From the NCBI GenBank assembly GCA_022616415.1, contig JAKEEU010000035.1, positions 45,109 through 109,108 on the forward strand: DNA of 64,000 bases, written 5' to 3'. Under the pieces are notes generated by a model. The model had not been told where the DNA came from. It saw only the letters and a list, made by a program, of their open reading frames with translations, and ran no database searches. This document shows, piece by piece, positions 51,267 to 59,302 of this stretch (within the stretch, counting starts at the first letter, position 1; each line of letters begins with the position of its first letter). Origin of the DNA: Candidatus Zhuqueibacterota bacterium. Its GTDB lineage: Bacteria > Zhuqueibacterota > Zhuqueibacteria > Zhuqueibacterales > Zhuqueibacteraceae. Both the position numbers and the translations under genes were made by a program.

Positions 51267-53861
51267 TCAAAAACCAAACCCGAGCCCGGCCACCACAGCC
51301 GTTTGTTCGTTGGAAACGCCGGCGCCAATGGAAAAAGTGAAATCACGCCGCAACGGGGCGAGCCATAGGCCGCCGCCGAAATCCTTGTGCCAACCGCCCT
51401 CGCTTTTTCCATCGAGCCAGACGCGGCCGGCATCGGCCAAGCCGAACAGGCCGACGTCGGTGGGCACCAGCAGAAAAATTCGCGCCAGAAAAAAGCGCAG
51501 CTCCGCACTGCCCAAAGCCGCGGCATCGCCGGCAAAACGCTGCAGACGAAAACCGCGCAGGCTAACGCTGCCGCCCAAATAGGCCGCTTCATAAAATGGA
51601 AAGCGTCCCCACACGCGCTGACCCGCGGCGCGCAAAGCCAGCGTCACATCTTTGCTGCCCAAATAAACTCGGCTGTCGCCGCGCAGCTTGGTAAAGGCGC
51701 TCTCGTTGTCAAAAACCTTCGGAAAATGAAAAACGTCAAGCCGGCCGTAGAGTCCTTTGGTGGGCGCGGCAGCGCGATCGCGACTGTCGTATTGAATCGC
51801 GCTCGAAAGCTCGAGCAAGGCGGCTTGCTCCGATCCATACGGCAGTTGCATGCCGATAAACGTGTTGTCACGCGGCCGCAGATCGGTGAATTTGTAGGCG
51901 GCGCCGAGCGATACATACACGCTCCGGTGCAGATACGTGAATAGCGTCGGCCGCACCAAATATTCGTTGAAGCGCGTGCGATAGAAATCATCTTTTTCCA
52001 ACGCCTTGTCGCGGCGTGTGGCATTGCCGAAGCCGTAAAAATTTTCCACCCGTTTCGGCACCGTCGCTTCGCCTTCCAAATAAAGATGAATGTTGTTAAT
52101 GAAACCGATGAAAACGCCGGCATAACGCAAACGGAACGCGCCGGTGGTAAAGGCGTAGTTGCCGAGAAAAACCATCTGGCGGGCGAATGGACTTTTGCGA
52201 AAGCCGTATTTGAAAATTATCGGACCGCCGCCAAGAAAAATGCCGTCATCCACATTATATCCGAAAAACGGCAACGGCTTCGTCCGCGATCCGTAGTCGG
52301 CCGTTATGGGCGTGTTTTCATAACGGTTGACGACTGAATCAATCTTGCCGGCTCTGATTTTCGTTTTGGCAGCGGCGACGAATTGCGTACCGTCTTTCAC
52401 GTCATAAAAATAATTTTTGGCGTTGGAATCGTCGACCAGCTCATCGCGGCCCGTTCCACCGACCACGCGCAAAGTTATGCCACCGGCCTCGCCTTGCACC
52501 ACGGCCTTGTCATTGCCGCCCAAAAGATAAAGACGGATTTCTTGCGTCTCACCTTTTTTGAACAGGCGTTGGTATATCAGCTTGTCTTGCTTGTCGCCGG
52601 TATCCTTGTCGCGCGCGTAAATTTTAACGTCAACGTCGCCGTTGCCTTGCCGGATGATTTCGGCAAATTCATTTTGATCGCTGATTTTGACGTCGACAAA
52701 CTTCGCAAGGTTGCGATAATATTGGTCCGAGGCTTTGCTCATCAGGCTGCGCCGGGCAATAAGTTTTTTGGTGAGTGCTTCGCCGGATTTGGCGTAGATT
52801 TCCGGCGGCAGGTTTCGCACCGCCTGCGCGATGACCTCATCCGTGAGTTTTGCGATAAAAGCTTCAGTGACCTTGCGCCAGGCTTCGTGATCCAGATCGT
52901 TAAGAAAGCGGCGATCGAGGTGACGGCCCGAAAAGACGAGACTGATGATATCCGGCGTTTTTTTGGCGAAATTCTCCATTTGGATGACGACGTAACGCTT
53001 CTCCGCCAGCGAGGGCAGCAGACCGTCGAGTTTGGCAAAAGCTTGATCGCGGTCGCGGGGAATCGGATACCAAAGCTTCCTGTCGTCTCTTTTGAAGCGC
53101 GCCCAACGCCATTGGCCGTTGTGGCGATCCCAGTCGCCGACAAAAATATCTAACAGTCGCGCCATGAGAAACGTTTCGGAATCGACGTCATCGTCGTGAT
53201 CTTCGGCAAGCTCCTCGAAAAGCTTGTCGGTGCCGACAACTTTCTCCGAGCCGGCGAAACCAGGCTCGCCATCCGGGCCTTCGTCCGGCCGCTCTTCGAT
53301 GAAGCCCATGACATTTTTAAACTCTGCCCGAAACTCGCCGAGCTTCGAATCGTCGGGCAAAACCACGAGACGCGGTTCGGCATAGAGCACGCCCACGGCT
53401 TTAGCCAAAGGCCCAACGACCAGGGCGGCATAAGGATGTGCCGAGCTGATTTGATCCTGCACGATGCTGCGCGCCAAAGTTTCCTGCAATTCCGGCGGCA
53501 ACACCTTGGTAGGGTCTTTGTTGATTGAACGAAAGGCATACTGCTTGCCGTCTTTTCCAATGAAGCGCAGGCTTTTAGTTTGCTCGCCGCCGCCGCGCTT
53601 CAAGAGCGTCAAGCCGCCGGCGAAACGGTCAAAATCAAGCACTTCGACTTGCAACGGCGTGGTCCACAATTCACGGTAATGCGCGCCGAAAAAAAATTGA
53701 TGCAGGCCTCCGGCTTCGTATTCGGGACCGGCAGCCACCGTCACCGTGGCCGCAGAATCCGGTGACGCGAGCCGAGCGCTTCCCTCCTGCCGGCCGGCGA
53801 CAGGAACAACAACAGCGATTAAAATGAGAATGAGAATGTCAACCATGCGTTTTGTGCTCAT
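51267..53861 (-). CDS. Kinase-like domain fused to an Omp85-type outer-membrane barrel
   Basis: The 864-residue protein has a signal peptide (about 1-24) and an N-terminal region with kinase-like motifs: KSLRFIGKDGKQYAFRS (97-112), LLDIFVGDWDRHNGQW (236-251) and PIPRDRDQAFAK (266-277). These resemble the catalytic and metal-binding loops of HipA/Fam20/PI-kinase-like folds. A beta domain follows, and from about 500 to the end there is a 16-strand-type BamA/TamA barrel with GGSVSLRGFRLQRF and a final aromatic strand ending GLGFGF. The barrel is firm; kinase activity is inference. Its neighbour is a phosphatase. Confidence 0.78.
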   Translation of the reverse strand: MSTKRMVDILILILIAVVVPVAGRQEGSARLASPDSAATVTVAAGPEYEAGGLHQFFFGAHYRELWTTPLQVEVLDFDRFAGGLTLLKRGGGEQTKSLRFIGKDGKQYAFRSINKDPTKVLPPELQETLARSIVQDQISSAHPYAALVVGPLAKAVGVLYAEPRLVVLPDDSKLGEFRAEFKNVMGFIEERPDEGPDGEPGFAGSEKVVGTDKLFEELAEDHDDDVDSETFLMARLLDIFVGDWDRHNGQWRWARFKRDDRKLWYPIPRDRDQAFAKLDGLLPSLAEKRYVVIQMENFAKKTPDIISLVFSGRHLDRRFLNDLDHEAWRKVTEAFIAKLTDEVIAQAVRNLPPEIYAKSGEALTKKLIARRSLMSKASDQYYRNLAKFVDVKISDQNEFAEIIRQGNGDVDVKIYARDKDTGDKQDKLIYQRLFKKGETQEIRLYLLGGNDKAVVQGEAGGITLRVVGGTGRDELVDDSNAKNYFYDVKDGTQFVAAAKTKIRAGKIDSVVNRYENTPITADYGSRTKPLPFFGYNVDDGIFLGGGPIIFKYGFRKSPFARQMVFLGNYAFTTGAFRLRYAGVFIGFINNIHLYLEGEATVPKRVENFYGFGNATRRDKALEKDDFYRTRFNEYLVRPTLFTYLHRSVYVSLGAAYKFTDLRPRDNTFIGMQLPYGSEQAALLELSSAIQYDSRDRAAAPTKGLYGRLDVFHFPKVFDNESAFTKLRGDSRVYLGSKDVTLALRAAGQRVWGRFPFYEAAYLGGSVSLRGFRLQRFAGDAAALGSAELRFFLARIFLLVPTDVGLFGLADAGRVWLDGKSEGGWHKDFGGGLWLAPLRRDFTFSIGAGVSNEQTAVVAGLGFGF

Positions 53862-54070
53862 CGACGGCCTCAGAACTTTAGTGTTGGATTAATTGAACAA
53901 ACCGCATAAAAACCGATTGCGGACAGGATACTAAATTTTGACCACAAGCGCAACTAAAAAATTAAAAAGCGCAAATTTACCGGCAACGAAAAGAGAATCT
54001 ACGGTCGTAGACTGCAACGAAAACCGCATCTATGGGGTCTTACTCTGAAAAAACTCGCATTGACTTTTGA

Positions 54071-55132
54071 ATGAATCTTTCTTATTTTGCAAATATGAAA
54101 ACATTTTCCATAACGGGTCGCACCGCACAACTCCGCTCTTTTCGCTCTGCGGCATCGGTCCCTTGGCGCATTTGCCTTCCTTTCTGTTTTATCTTTTTTG
54201 CGCCTTTTTGCCTGTCGGCGGCGGATCACGTCATTATCATCGCCGGCAAAGGCGGCCAGCCGGAATTCACCGAAAAATATGCGCAATTCGCCCGCCAACT
54301 GCACGACGTCCTGATTGCGAAGCAGGGCTTTTCGGCGGCGCAAATCACCTTGTTTGCCGAGAGCGGCGCGAAATTGCCGATCGCCAGCACGGTATGTTTG
54401 GCTGACAACGTGCGCGCGGCTTTTGAGCGGCTCGCCGGTACGGTACAAAAGAACGATCTCGTGGCGGTGGTACTCTTCGGCCACGGCACGTTTGACGGCG
54501 ATTGGGCAAAATTCAATCTCGATGGCCCGGATTTGCGCGATCTCGATTTTGCGCAGTTGCTGGAACGTCTGCCGGCCGGGCGCCAGGTTTTTATCAACAC
54601 CACTGCATCGAGCGGGCCGTTCGTCGAGAAAATGTCGCGGCAAGGCCGGGTGGTTATCACCGCCACGCGCAGCGGCGACGAGCAATACGCCACGGCTTTC
54701 CCGCAATTTTTTGTCGAGGCTTTTCTCAAGCCGGACGAGGCGGATCTCGACAAAAACGGCCGCGTCTCGGCTTTGGAAGCGTTCGATTTCAGCCGCGACC
54801 GCGTCGTGCGTTTTTACGAGAGCGCCAATCGTTTGCGGCCCGAGCACCCGCTGCTCGACGACAACGGCGACGGCAACGGCAGTGAAACGCCGGCAGCTTA
54901 TGGCAGCAGCGACGGCCAGATCGCCGCGCGCACTTTTCTCGTTGCCAGCGCCGCGCCGCAACCCGCCTTGAACCCCAACGATCCCCTGGAAAAAGAAAAA
55001 GCACGTTTGCTGGCGGAGATTGAAAATCTCAAAGCCCGCAAAAACTCTTTGCCGGAAACGGAATATAACCGCAAGATCGAGGACTTGTTTATTCGGCTGG
55101 CGAAGCTGAATCGGCAGATTAAGGGGAAGTAG
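54071..55132 (+). CDS. Secreted caspase-like (C13/C14-fold) protein without the canonical Cys
   Basis: The 353-residue protein has a signal-like segment (about 31-50), a caspase-like core with VIIIAGKGGQPEF, VVLFGHGTFDGDWAKFNLDGPD (His of the dyad), VFINTTASSGPFVEKMS and VVITATRSGDEQYATAFPQFFVEAF, and a C-terminal coiled coil (about 305-350). Where active proteases have Cys before Ser-Gly, this one has TASSG, so it may be inactive or use another residue. I recall relatives with similar replacement. The first Met of two (54071, 54095) is uncertain. It diverges from the barrel gene. Confidence 0.75.
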   Translation: MNLSYFANMKTFSITGRTAQLRSFRSAASVPWRICLPFCFIFFAPFCLSAADHVIIIAGKGGQPEFTEKYAQFARQLHDVLIAKQGFSAAQITLFAESGAKLPIASTVCLADNVRAAFERLAGTVQKNDLVAVVLFGHGTFDGDWAKFNLDGPDLRDLDFAQLLERLPAGRQVFINTTASSGPFVEKMSRQGRVVITATRSGDEQYATAFPQFFVEAFLKPDEADLDKNGRVSALEAFDFSRDRVVRFYESANRLRPEHPLLDDNGDGNGSETPAAYGSSDGQIAARTFLVASAAPQPALNPNDPLEKEKARLLAEIENLKARKNSLPETEYNRKIEDLFIRLAKLNRQIKGK

Positions 55133-55171
55133 CACAGACAGCTTGTCTGTCATTATCAAGCATAAAAACAA

Positions 55172-55205
55172 AGCCCGTTTTCACCCTCCCTGATGAAAAC
55201 GGGCT
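55172..55205 (-). terminator. Rho-independent terminator (minus-strand reading)
   Basis: AGCCCGTTTTCA (55172-55183) pairs with TGAAAACGGGCT (55194-55205). On the minus strand the stem is followed by TTTGTTTTT, so it would end transcripts of the gene at 55548-56129. It may also act on the opposite strand for the caspase-like gene, whose stop is 40 bases away. Confidence 0.75.
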
Positions 55206-55364
55206 CCGATTGATGCACCTATCACGCGAGCTTTTCTTGGAGTCAAAGCCCGCACTTCATGGCGCGGATTTCTCGCGCAGCCAACCCTCAAAGGCGGTTG
55301 CTACGAGATCGCTCTCACTTGCCCAGACACACACTCCCTGTGGCCGTTTCTATCCCTGGCGCAT

Positions 55365-55505
55365 GAGGCTATTTCGGTTTGCTTCCCTGCTGGCCGATTC
55401 CACCCCTCGGTTTGCATCCCTGCTCCACCCGCGATCTGCTTCCCTGCTGACCGATTCCATCCGCCGGACTTTTTTCCTGTTGGTTGATTCCACCCCTCGA
55501 AAAAT
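55365..55505. repeat. Degenerate direct repeats of about 30-45 bases
   Basis: Words such as GCTTCCCTGCTG, CGATTCCA and CCCCTCG recur three to four times with variations between 55365 and 55505. They lie between the terminator at 55172 and the stop of the gene at 55548. Both strands have open frames through them, none with features of a real protein. The region 55206-55547 holds no gene I can support. Confidence 0.4.
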
Positions 55506-55547
55506 GCCGCTGCGTAAAATTGCCGGCGATCGGTTGATTCCCAGGCG

Positions 55548-56129
55548 CTAAACGCTGGGACGCCCCAATAATTCTGTCGTTCGTTGTGCAGGCGGGTCCG
55601 CCCTATTGAACGAGCGCTTTTCGAGCTGCTCAAGCGTTTTCCGGAGGCGGCTGCGCTCACGCTCCAAGAGCCGGAGATTCTGTTCAGCTTTTTCCAATTG
55701 TTTTTTGAGCGCTGCGATCGTATCCGCCGGCAAGGTTATGAAAATGTCCGGCAGAACGATTTCATTTCGCGAGGGCGCCAAGGCTTTTGCCGGCTCAGCC
55801 GCTCTTACAGACTGCGCCGAGGACCCAAGCTGTCCCGGCTTGGCCGAAGTTTTTGGTTGTGTTTTTTCTGCGATACGCACCGGGCGAGAATCTTGTGAGT
55901 GCAGATTTTGCAGGCTGGGTCCCGCAACGATAACACCGAGCAGCATCCATCGCACCACGTTCACCACGCTTCTCCAGATTCCGTTGCCACACTCACCCTG
56001 GAATCTCGAGATTGTTTCCGCCGGCGGTTGGAGAAATCTCCGCACGCGGCGCTGAACACATCCCGTTTTTCCCTTCAACCATTTCGTCAGGAAATTCGGG
56101 GGCGTCAAACCTGCCTTTCCATGTTTCAT
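55548..56129 (-). CDS. Unknown single-membrane-helix coiled-coil protein
   Basis: The 193-residue protein has a basic N-terminus, one membrane helix (about 55-77, VVNVVRWMLLGVIVAGPSL), a Pro/Ser/Lys-rich linker and a C-terminal coiled coil (about 130-180, LKKQLEKAEQNLRLLERERSRLRKTL quoted in part). I do not recognise a family. The frame extends to 56219, but that part overlaps a palindromic element; the ATG at 56129 has AAGGAG upstream. Confidence 0.55.
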   Translation of the reverse strand: MKHGKAGLTPPNFLTKWLKGKTGCVQRRVRRFLQPPAETISRFQGECGNGIWRSVVNVVRWMLLGVIVAGPSLQNLHSQDSRPVRIAEKTQPKTSAKPGQLGSSAQSVRAAEPAKALAPSRNEIVLPDIFITLPADTIAALKKQLEKAEQNLRLLERERSRLRKTLEQLEKRSFNRADPPAQRTTELLGRPSV

Positions 56130-56152
56130 AGCCCACTCCTTTGAGACTAATT

Positions 56153-56211
56153 GAGGGAGTGTGGACTTTCTAGTCCACACGCGCTTCGCGGACAAGAAAG
56201 TCCGCGCCCTC
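56153..56211. repeat. Cloverleaf-like palindromic element, second example
   Basis: The outer stem GAGGG (56153-56157) pairs with CCCTC (56207-56211). Inside are the perfect hairpins GTGTGGACT-ttct-AGTCCACAC (56159-56180) and CGCGGAC-aagaaa-GTCCGCG (56187-56206). It has the same architecture as 12327-12372 and sits just upstream of a minus-strand start codon. Confidence 0.7.
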
Positions 56212-56219
56212 TTTTTCAT

Positions 56220-56689
56220 GAAACTTTTGACACGACCGACTAATCTTCGTTCCTTGATATGAGGTCGGTTCTGTGTTCACCACAAAGTTTTTACAAAGCG
56301 CATGCCAGGAAAGCAACCAATGCGTTCACGGTCATTGCCGGGGTAAATTATCTCACTGTTTTGTTTGGAGACACGTTTACTTTTTTTTATTGCTTCGCGC
56401 GCTCGCAGTGATTCGTCGGGTCGATCCGGTACAACCGGCATGCCCAATCGAGGTGACAGTATTTTGCGAACGTGGCTTAAGCGCTTTGATATCGTGTTGC
56501 CGGCAGTGCACTGAAGATGAGCAGATGCCGCATGTAAGTGACGGCCTCTCACTTAAAAGTTCTTGCTTTCCTTATTAATTTTTTTAACTTGAATCCGTAG
56601 CGACGTGGCTGAAATTTTTGTCAACTTTTTGATGTTCTCATCAGTCTATACGTATATAATAGTTGATGGCTACAAAATAGGACATTGGC
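56220..56689. other. 470-base intergenic region without a supported gene
   Basis: The stretch has open frames of up to about 100 codons on both strands, but none with a ribosome binding site, family motif or expected composition. It separates two divergent genes and probably holds their promoters. AT-rich TATATAATAG near 56650-56660 could be a -10 region for the gene at 56690. Confidence 0.4.
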
Positions 56690-57676
56690 ATGAGACAAGC
56701 ATTTCCCAACATATTGAAGTTTGCCGGCGCTTTGATCGTGACGACGGCGATATTTTTCCTGCTGTCGCCGGAGGAAAAAATCGACGACGAAGTGCTCAAC
56801 GCTTCCATGGAGTTTTTGGGCAGCAAGCTTTTGGCGATGGTGCCGCAAGACCAAAAACCGCAAGTGGAAAAAGAATTCGAGTCGTTTCGCGAGCAAACCC
56901 GCAGCGGCAAAGTCAGCAACGAGCAGTTTGAAGAGGTAGCCGTCGCCATTCTCAATGCGGAAGCCGAGGGCCGGCAACTCCGGCTGCACGAAGTCGACAG
57001 CATGCTGGCTTCGATCAAGCAAGCCGAGGCGGTCCGGGCCGAGGACGAAGTCAAGCGCCGCGAAAAACTGATTGCGATGAGTGAGCGCGTGCAAGCGTTT
57101 CAGGAATTTGAGCATCATTGGAAAAAAATAATGCCGCCACCGCCGCCGGATTCGGCCGGACCACTGGCGATACCGTCGCCTCCGATATACCGCATTTCGA
57201 GCAATTTCGTCGTCGAGATTGACACCGCGGCGATTGCGGAAATAGCCGTGGCGCATGCGGAGCATTTTGCCGTGCAAGCGCCGCAAGTGCTGGTAATGCC
57301 GCCGCGGGAAGTTTTTCGCGAGCTGGCGCGGGAATTGCCGGCGCTCAAGTTTGAAATGCGAAAAATCAAATGGCAAACTCACTTCGCCGATAGTGTGCGC
57401 AGAGCCTTCGTGTGGAGCTCCGAACACCAACAGCAAATGCGCCAAGCCATGGTGCAGGTTCAGGTGGCGGATAGCGTGCTGAAGGCCCTTGAGCAAAATC
57501 CCCAATACCACGCTCAAATACGCCAGGCAAGACTGCAAACCCTGAGGGCAGATAGCATCAGAAAAGCTGTCATGGAACGATACGACCATGAGCGGCCGCC
57601 GCATCCGCCGATGTCTTCAGTTCCTCCACCACCACCGGAAGTTGTTGAGCCCAAGGGAAAAAAACCGCCGCAATAA
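56690..57676 (+). CDS. Unknown membrane-anchored helical protein
   Basis: The 328-residue protein has an N-terminal membrane helix (about 9-26, FAGALIVTTAIFFLLS) and then long charged helices (about 28-150) rich in Glu, Gln and Lys, a Pro-rich hinge (150-165) and a second helical half with repeated ADSVRRAF, ADSVLKAL and ADSIRKAV words near 245-305, before a Pro-rich end. The three ADS(V/I) words suggest an internal repeat. No known family is recognised. It lies upstream of the initiator tRNA. Confidence 0.65.
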   Translation: MRQAFPNILKFAGALIVTTAIFFLLSPEEKIDDEVLNASMEFLGSKLLAMVPQDQKPQVEKEFESFREQTRSGKVSNEQFEEVAVAILNAEAEGRQLRLHEVDSMLASIKQAEAVRAEDEVKRREKLIAMSERVQAFQEFEHHWKKIMPPPPPDSAGPLAIPSPPIYRISSNFVVEIDTAAIAEIAVAHAEHFAVQAPQVLVMPPREVFRELARELPALKFEMRKIKWQTHFADSVRRAFVWSSEHQQQMRQAMVQVQVADSVLKALEQNPQYHAQIRQARLQTLRADSIRKAVMERYDHERPPHPPMSSVPPPPPEVVEPKGKKPPQ

Positions 57677-57739
57677 AAAGCGGCAAAAAAACCTTGACTT
57701 TTGCACGGATTTTGCTAAATTATATATGATTGACAACAC

Positions 57740-57813
<74 letters not shown>

Positions 57814-57840
57814 CTCATGTAAATACCTGTTTTATGTGGA

Positions 57841-57868
57841 AAGGGAACCACTTCGGTTCCCTTTTTTA
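57841..57868 (+). terminator. Rho-independent terminator after the tRNA
   Basis: AAGGGAACC (57841-57849) pairs with GGTTCCCTT (57855-57863) around a five-base loop, followed by a T-run. It ends the tRNA transcript. Confidence 0.88.
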
Positions 57869-58048
57869 TTTGCGGCGGGGACAAATGTGTCCAATCGTGG
57901 ACAAGAAATGACGCAAAAATTTCTATCCGATGGCACTCGTTATGACCCTACTGGTATTCTCCTGAACTCATGTTGTTCTGCCTAATTCTACAATCGATCT
58001 TTTCAAACTGCCTGGTGCGAGAAATTTTTAAAAAATTGAAAAAAGTGC

Positions 58049-58097
58049 TTGACAAGCGAAAAAGGATTCGTTATATTAGCGCAAACGTTTGTGCTAA
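58049..58097 (+). promoter_or_regulatory. Promoter and LacI-type operator of the regulator gene
   Basis: TTGACA at 58049-58054, a 17-base spacer and TATATT at 58072-58077 form a near-consensus sigma-70 promoter. A nearly perfect palindrome centred on CAAACGTTTG (58076-58097) covers the -10 and start region, with flanks TTAGC and GCTAA. Its central CG dyad is typical of LacI-family operators. The same core recurs before the ABC operon, so the regulator probably controls both. Confidence 0.85.
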
Positions 58098-58118
58098 TTA
58101 AGTCATTTTGGGGTGAAA

Positions 58119-59165
58119 ATGTCGACAACAATTCATGATATTGCCCAAAAAGCAGGAATTTCTGTTTCTACCGTCTCACGTGTCCTCAATAACAAGACGA
58201 CAAAATACCGCATCAGTCGAGAGACGGAAAAAATTGTTCTTAAAGCCGCCAGAGAGTTAAATTATCGCCCGAATCAGTTGGCGCGAGGGCTGCGGCTCAA
58301 GAAAACGCAAACAATTGGCCTGGTTGCGCCGGATTTATCGAATCCGTTTTTCGCCAGCATTGTCAAAAGTATTCAAAGCGCGGCGCATAAACTTGGCTAT
58401 AGTCTCGTGGTATGCGATACGGATGAAAATCTGGAGCTGGAGATTGAGCATCTCAATCTTTTATGGAGCAAAGGCGTGGATGGCTTGATCGTCATGCCGG
58501 TCGGCCAAAAATATCAGCACCTCGAGCAACTCCTGAAAGAGGGCGTTTCTCTCGTTTTGCTGGATCGCGGGTTTGACGAGCTCAAAGCCAGTTCGGTGTT
58601 GGTTGACAATTTTAACGGCGCCTTTGAAGCGATTGAGCATTTGATTGGTTACGGACATGTTCGTATTGCTATTATTCAGGGATTGACAAATACTTACACA
58701 AACAACGGCAGAGTGCAAGGTTATAAAGCGGCTCTCGCCAAGCATGGCATTCCCATCGATGAGAATCTCATTGTCGGCAGGGACTTTGGAAAAGAAAACG
58801 GTTATATTGAAACCAAGCTGCTGCTCAAAATGAACGATCCGCCAACTGCAATTTTTGCCTGCAGTGATTTGATCACTCTTGGGGTTTTGCAGGCGCTTTT
58901 TGAAGAGGGTTTGAGCATTCCTAAGGATATTTCTCTGGTTGCTTTTGACGACATTGATTTTGCTCCCTTTCTGATCTGTCCCCTGACCACCGTTGCCCAG
59001 CCGAAAGAGGTCATGGGTGAAATTGCCGTCAAACTTCTGGCCGAGCAAATGAAACATCAAGAAAAGGTCGAAGTGAAGCGGATTGTGCTCAAACCGAAAT
59101 TCCTGGTTAGAAATTCGGTGTACCCTCTAACGCGGCTGCAATCTATGGTCAAGAGCGCCGCCTGA
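58119..59165 (+). CDS. LacI-family transcriptional regulator
   Basis: The 348-residue protein has the N-terminal LacI helix-turn-helix (TIHDIAQKAGISVSTVSRVLN) and hinge helix (PNQLARGLRLKKT), then a periplasmic-binding-protein-like ligand domain (TIGLVAPDLSNPFFASIV, DGLIVMPVG, LVAFDDIDFAPFL). The ligand is probably a sugar related to the downstream importer. The frame has an upstream GTG at 58113, but the ATG at 58119 is well spaced from GGGG. It likely binds the CAAACGTTTG operators at 58076 and 59255. Confidence 0.93.
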   Translation: MSTTIHDIAQKAGISVSTVSRVLNNKTTKYRISRETEKIVLKAARELNYRPNQLARGLRLKKTQTIGLVAPDLSNPFFASIVKSIQSAAHKLGYSLVVCDTDENLELEIEHLNLLWSKGVDGLIVMPVGQKYQHLEQLLKEGVSLVLLDRGFDELKASSVLVDNFNGAFEAIEHLIGYGHVRIAIIQGLTNTYTNNGRVQGYKAALAKHGIPIDENLIVGRDFGKENGYIETKLLLKMNDPPTAIFACSDLITLGVLQALFEEGLSIPKDISLVAFDDIDFAPFLICPLTTVAQPKEVMGEIAVKLLAEQMKHQEKVEVKRIVLKPKFLVRNSVYPLTRLQSMVKSAA

Positions 59166-59254
59166 TTTTCTCGCTTACCATTGTTCAAATTAATCAAAGA
59201 AGGACGCTGGCACGACATCCAAATGTAAATATGAGGAAGCATTTTTCTGCGAAA

Positions 59255-59275
59255 TTGCACAAACGTTTGCACTAA
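59255..59275 (+). promoter_or_regulatory. Second LacI-type operator before the ABC operon
   Basis: TTGCAC-AAACGTTT-GCACTAA repeats the CAAACGTTTG core of the operator at 58076-58097. It lies 28 bases upstream of the substrate-binding protein ATG. The promoter itself is not clear here. Confidence 0.8.
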
Positions 59276-59302
59276 ACTTTAAACGCTTGTCATGGTGAAG
59301 CC

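Noticed and set aside
56273..56578. 101-codon plus-strand frame in the 56.2-56.7 kb gap
   Set aside because: No ribosome binding site, Cys-rich random composition and no family pattern.
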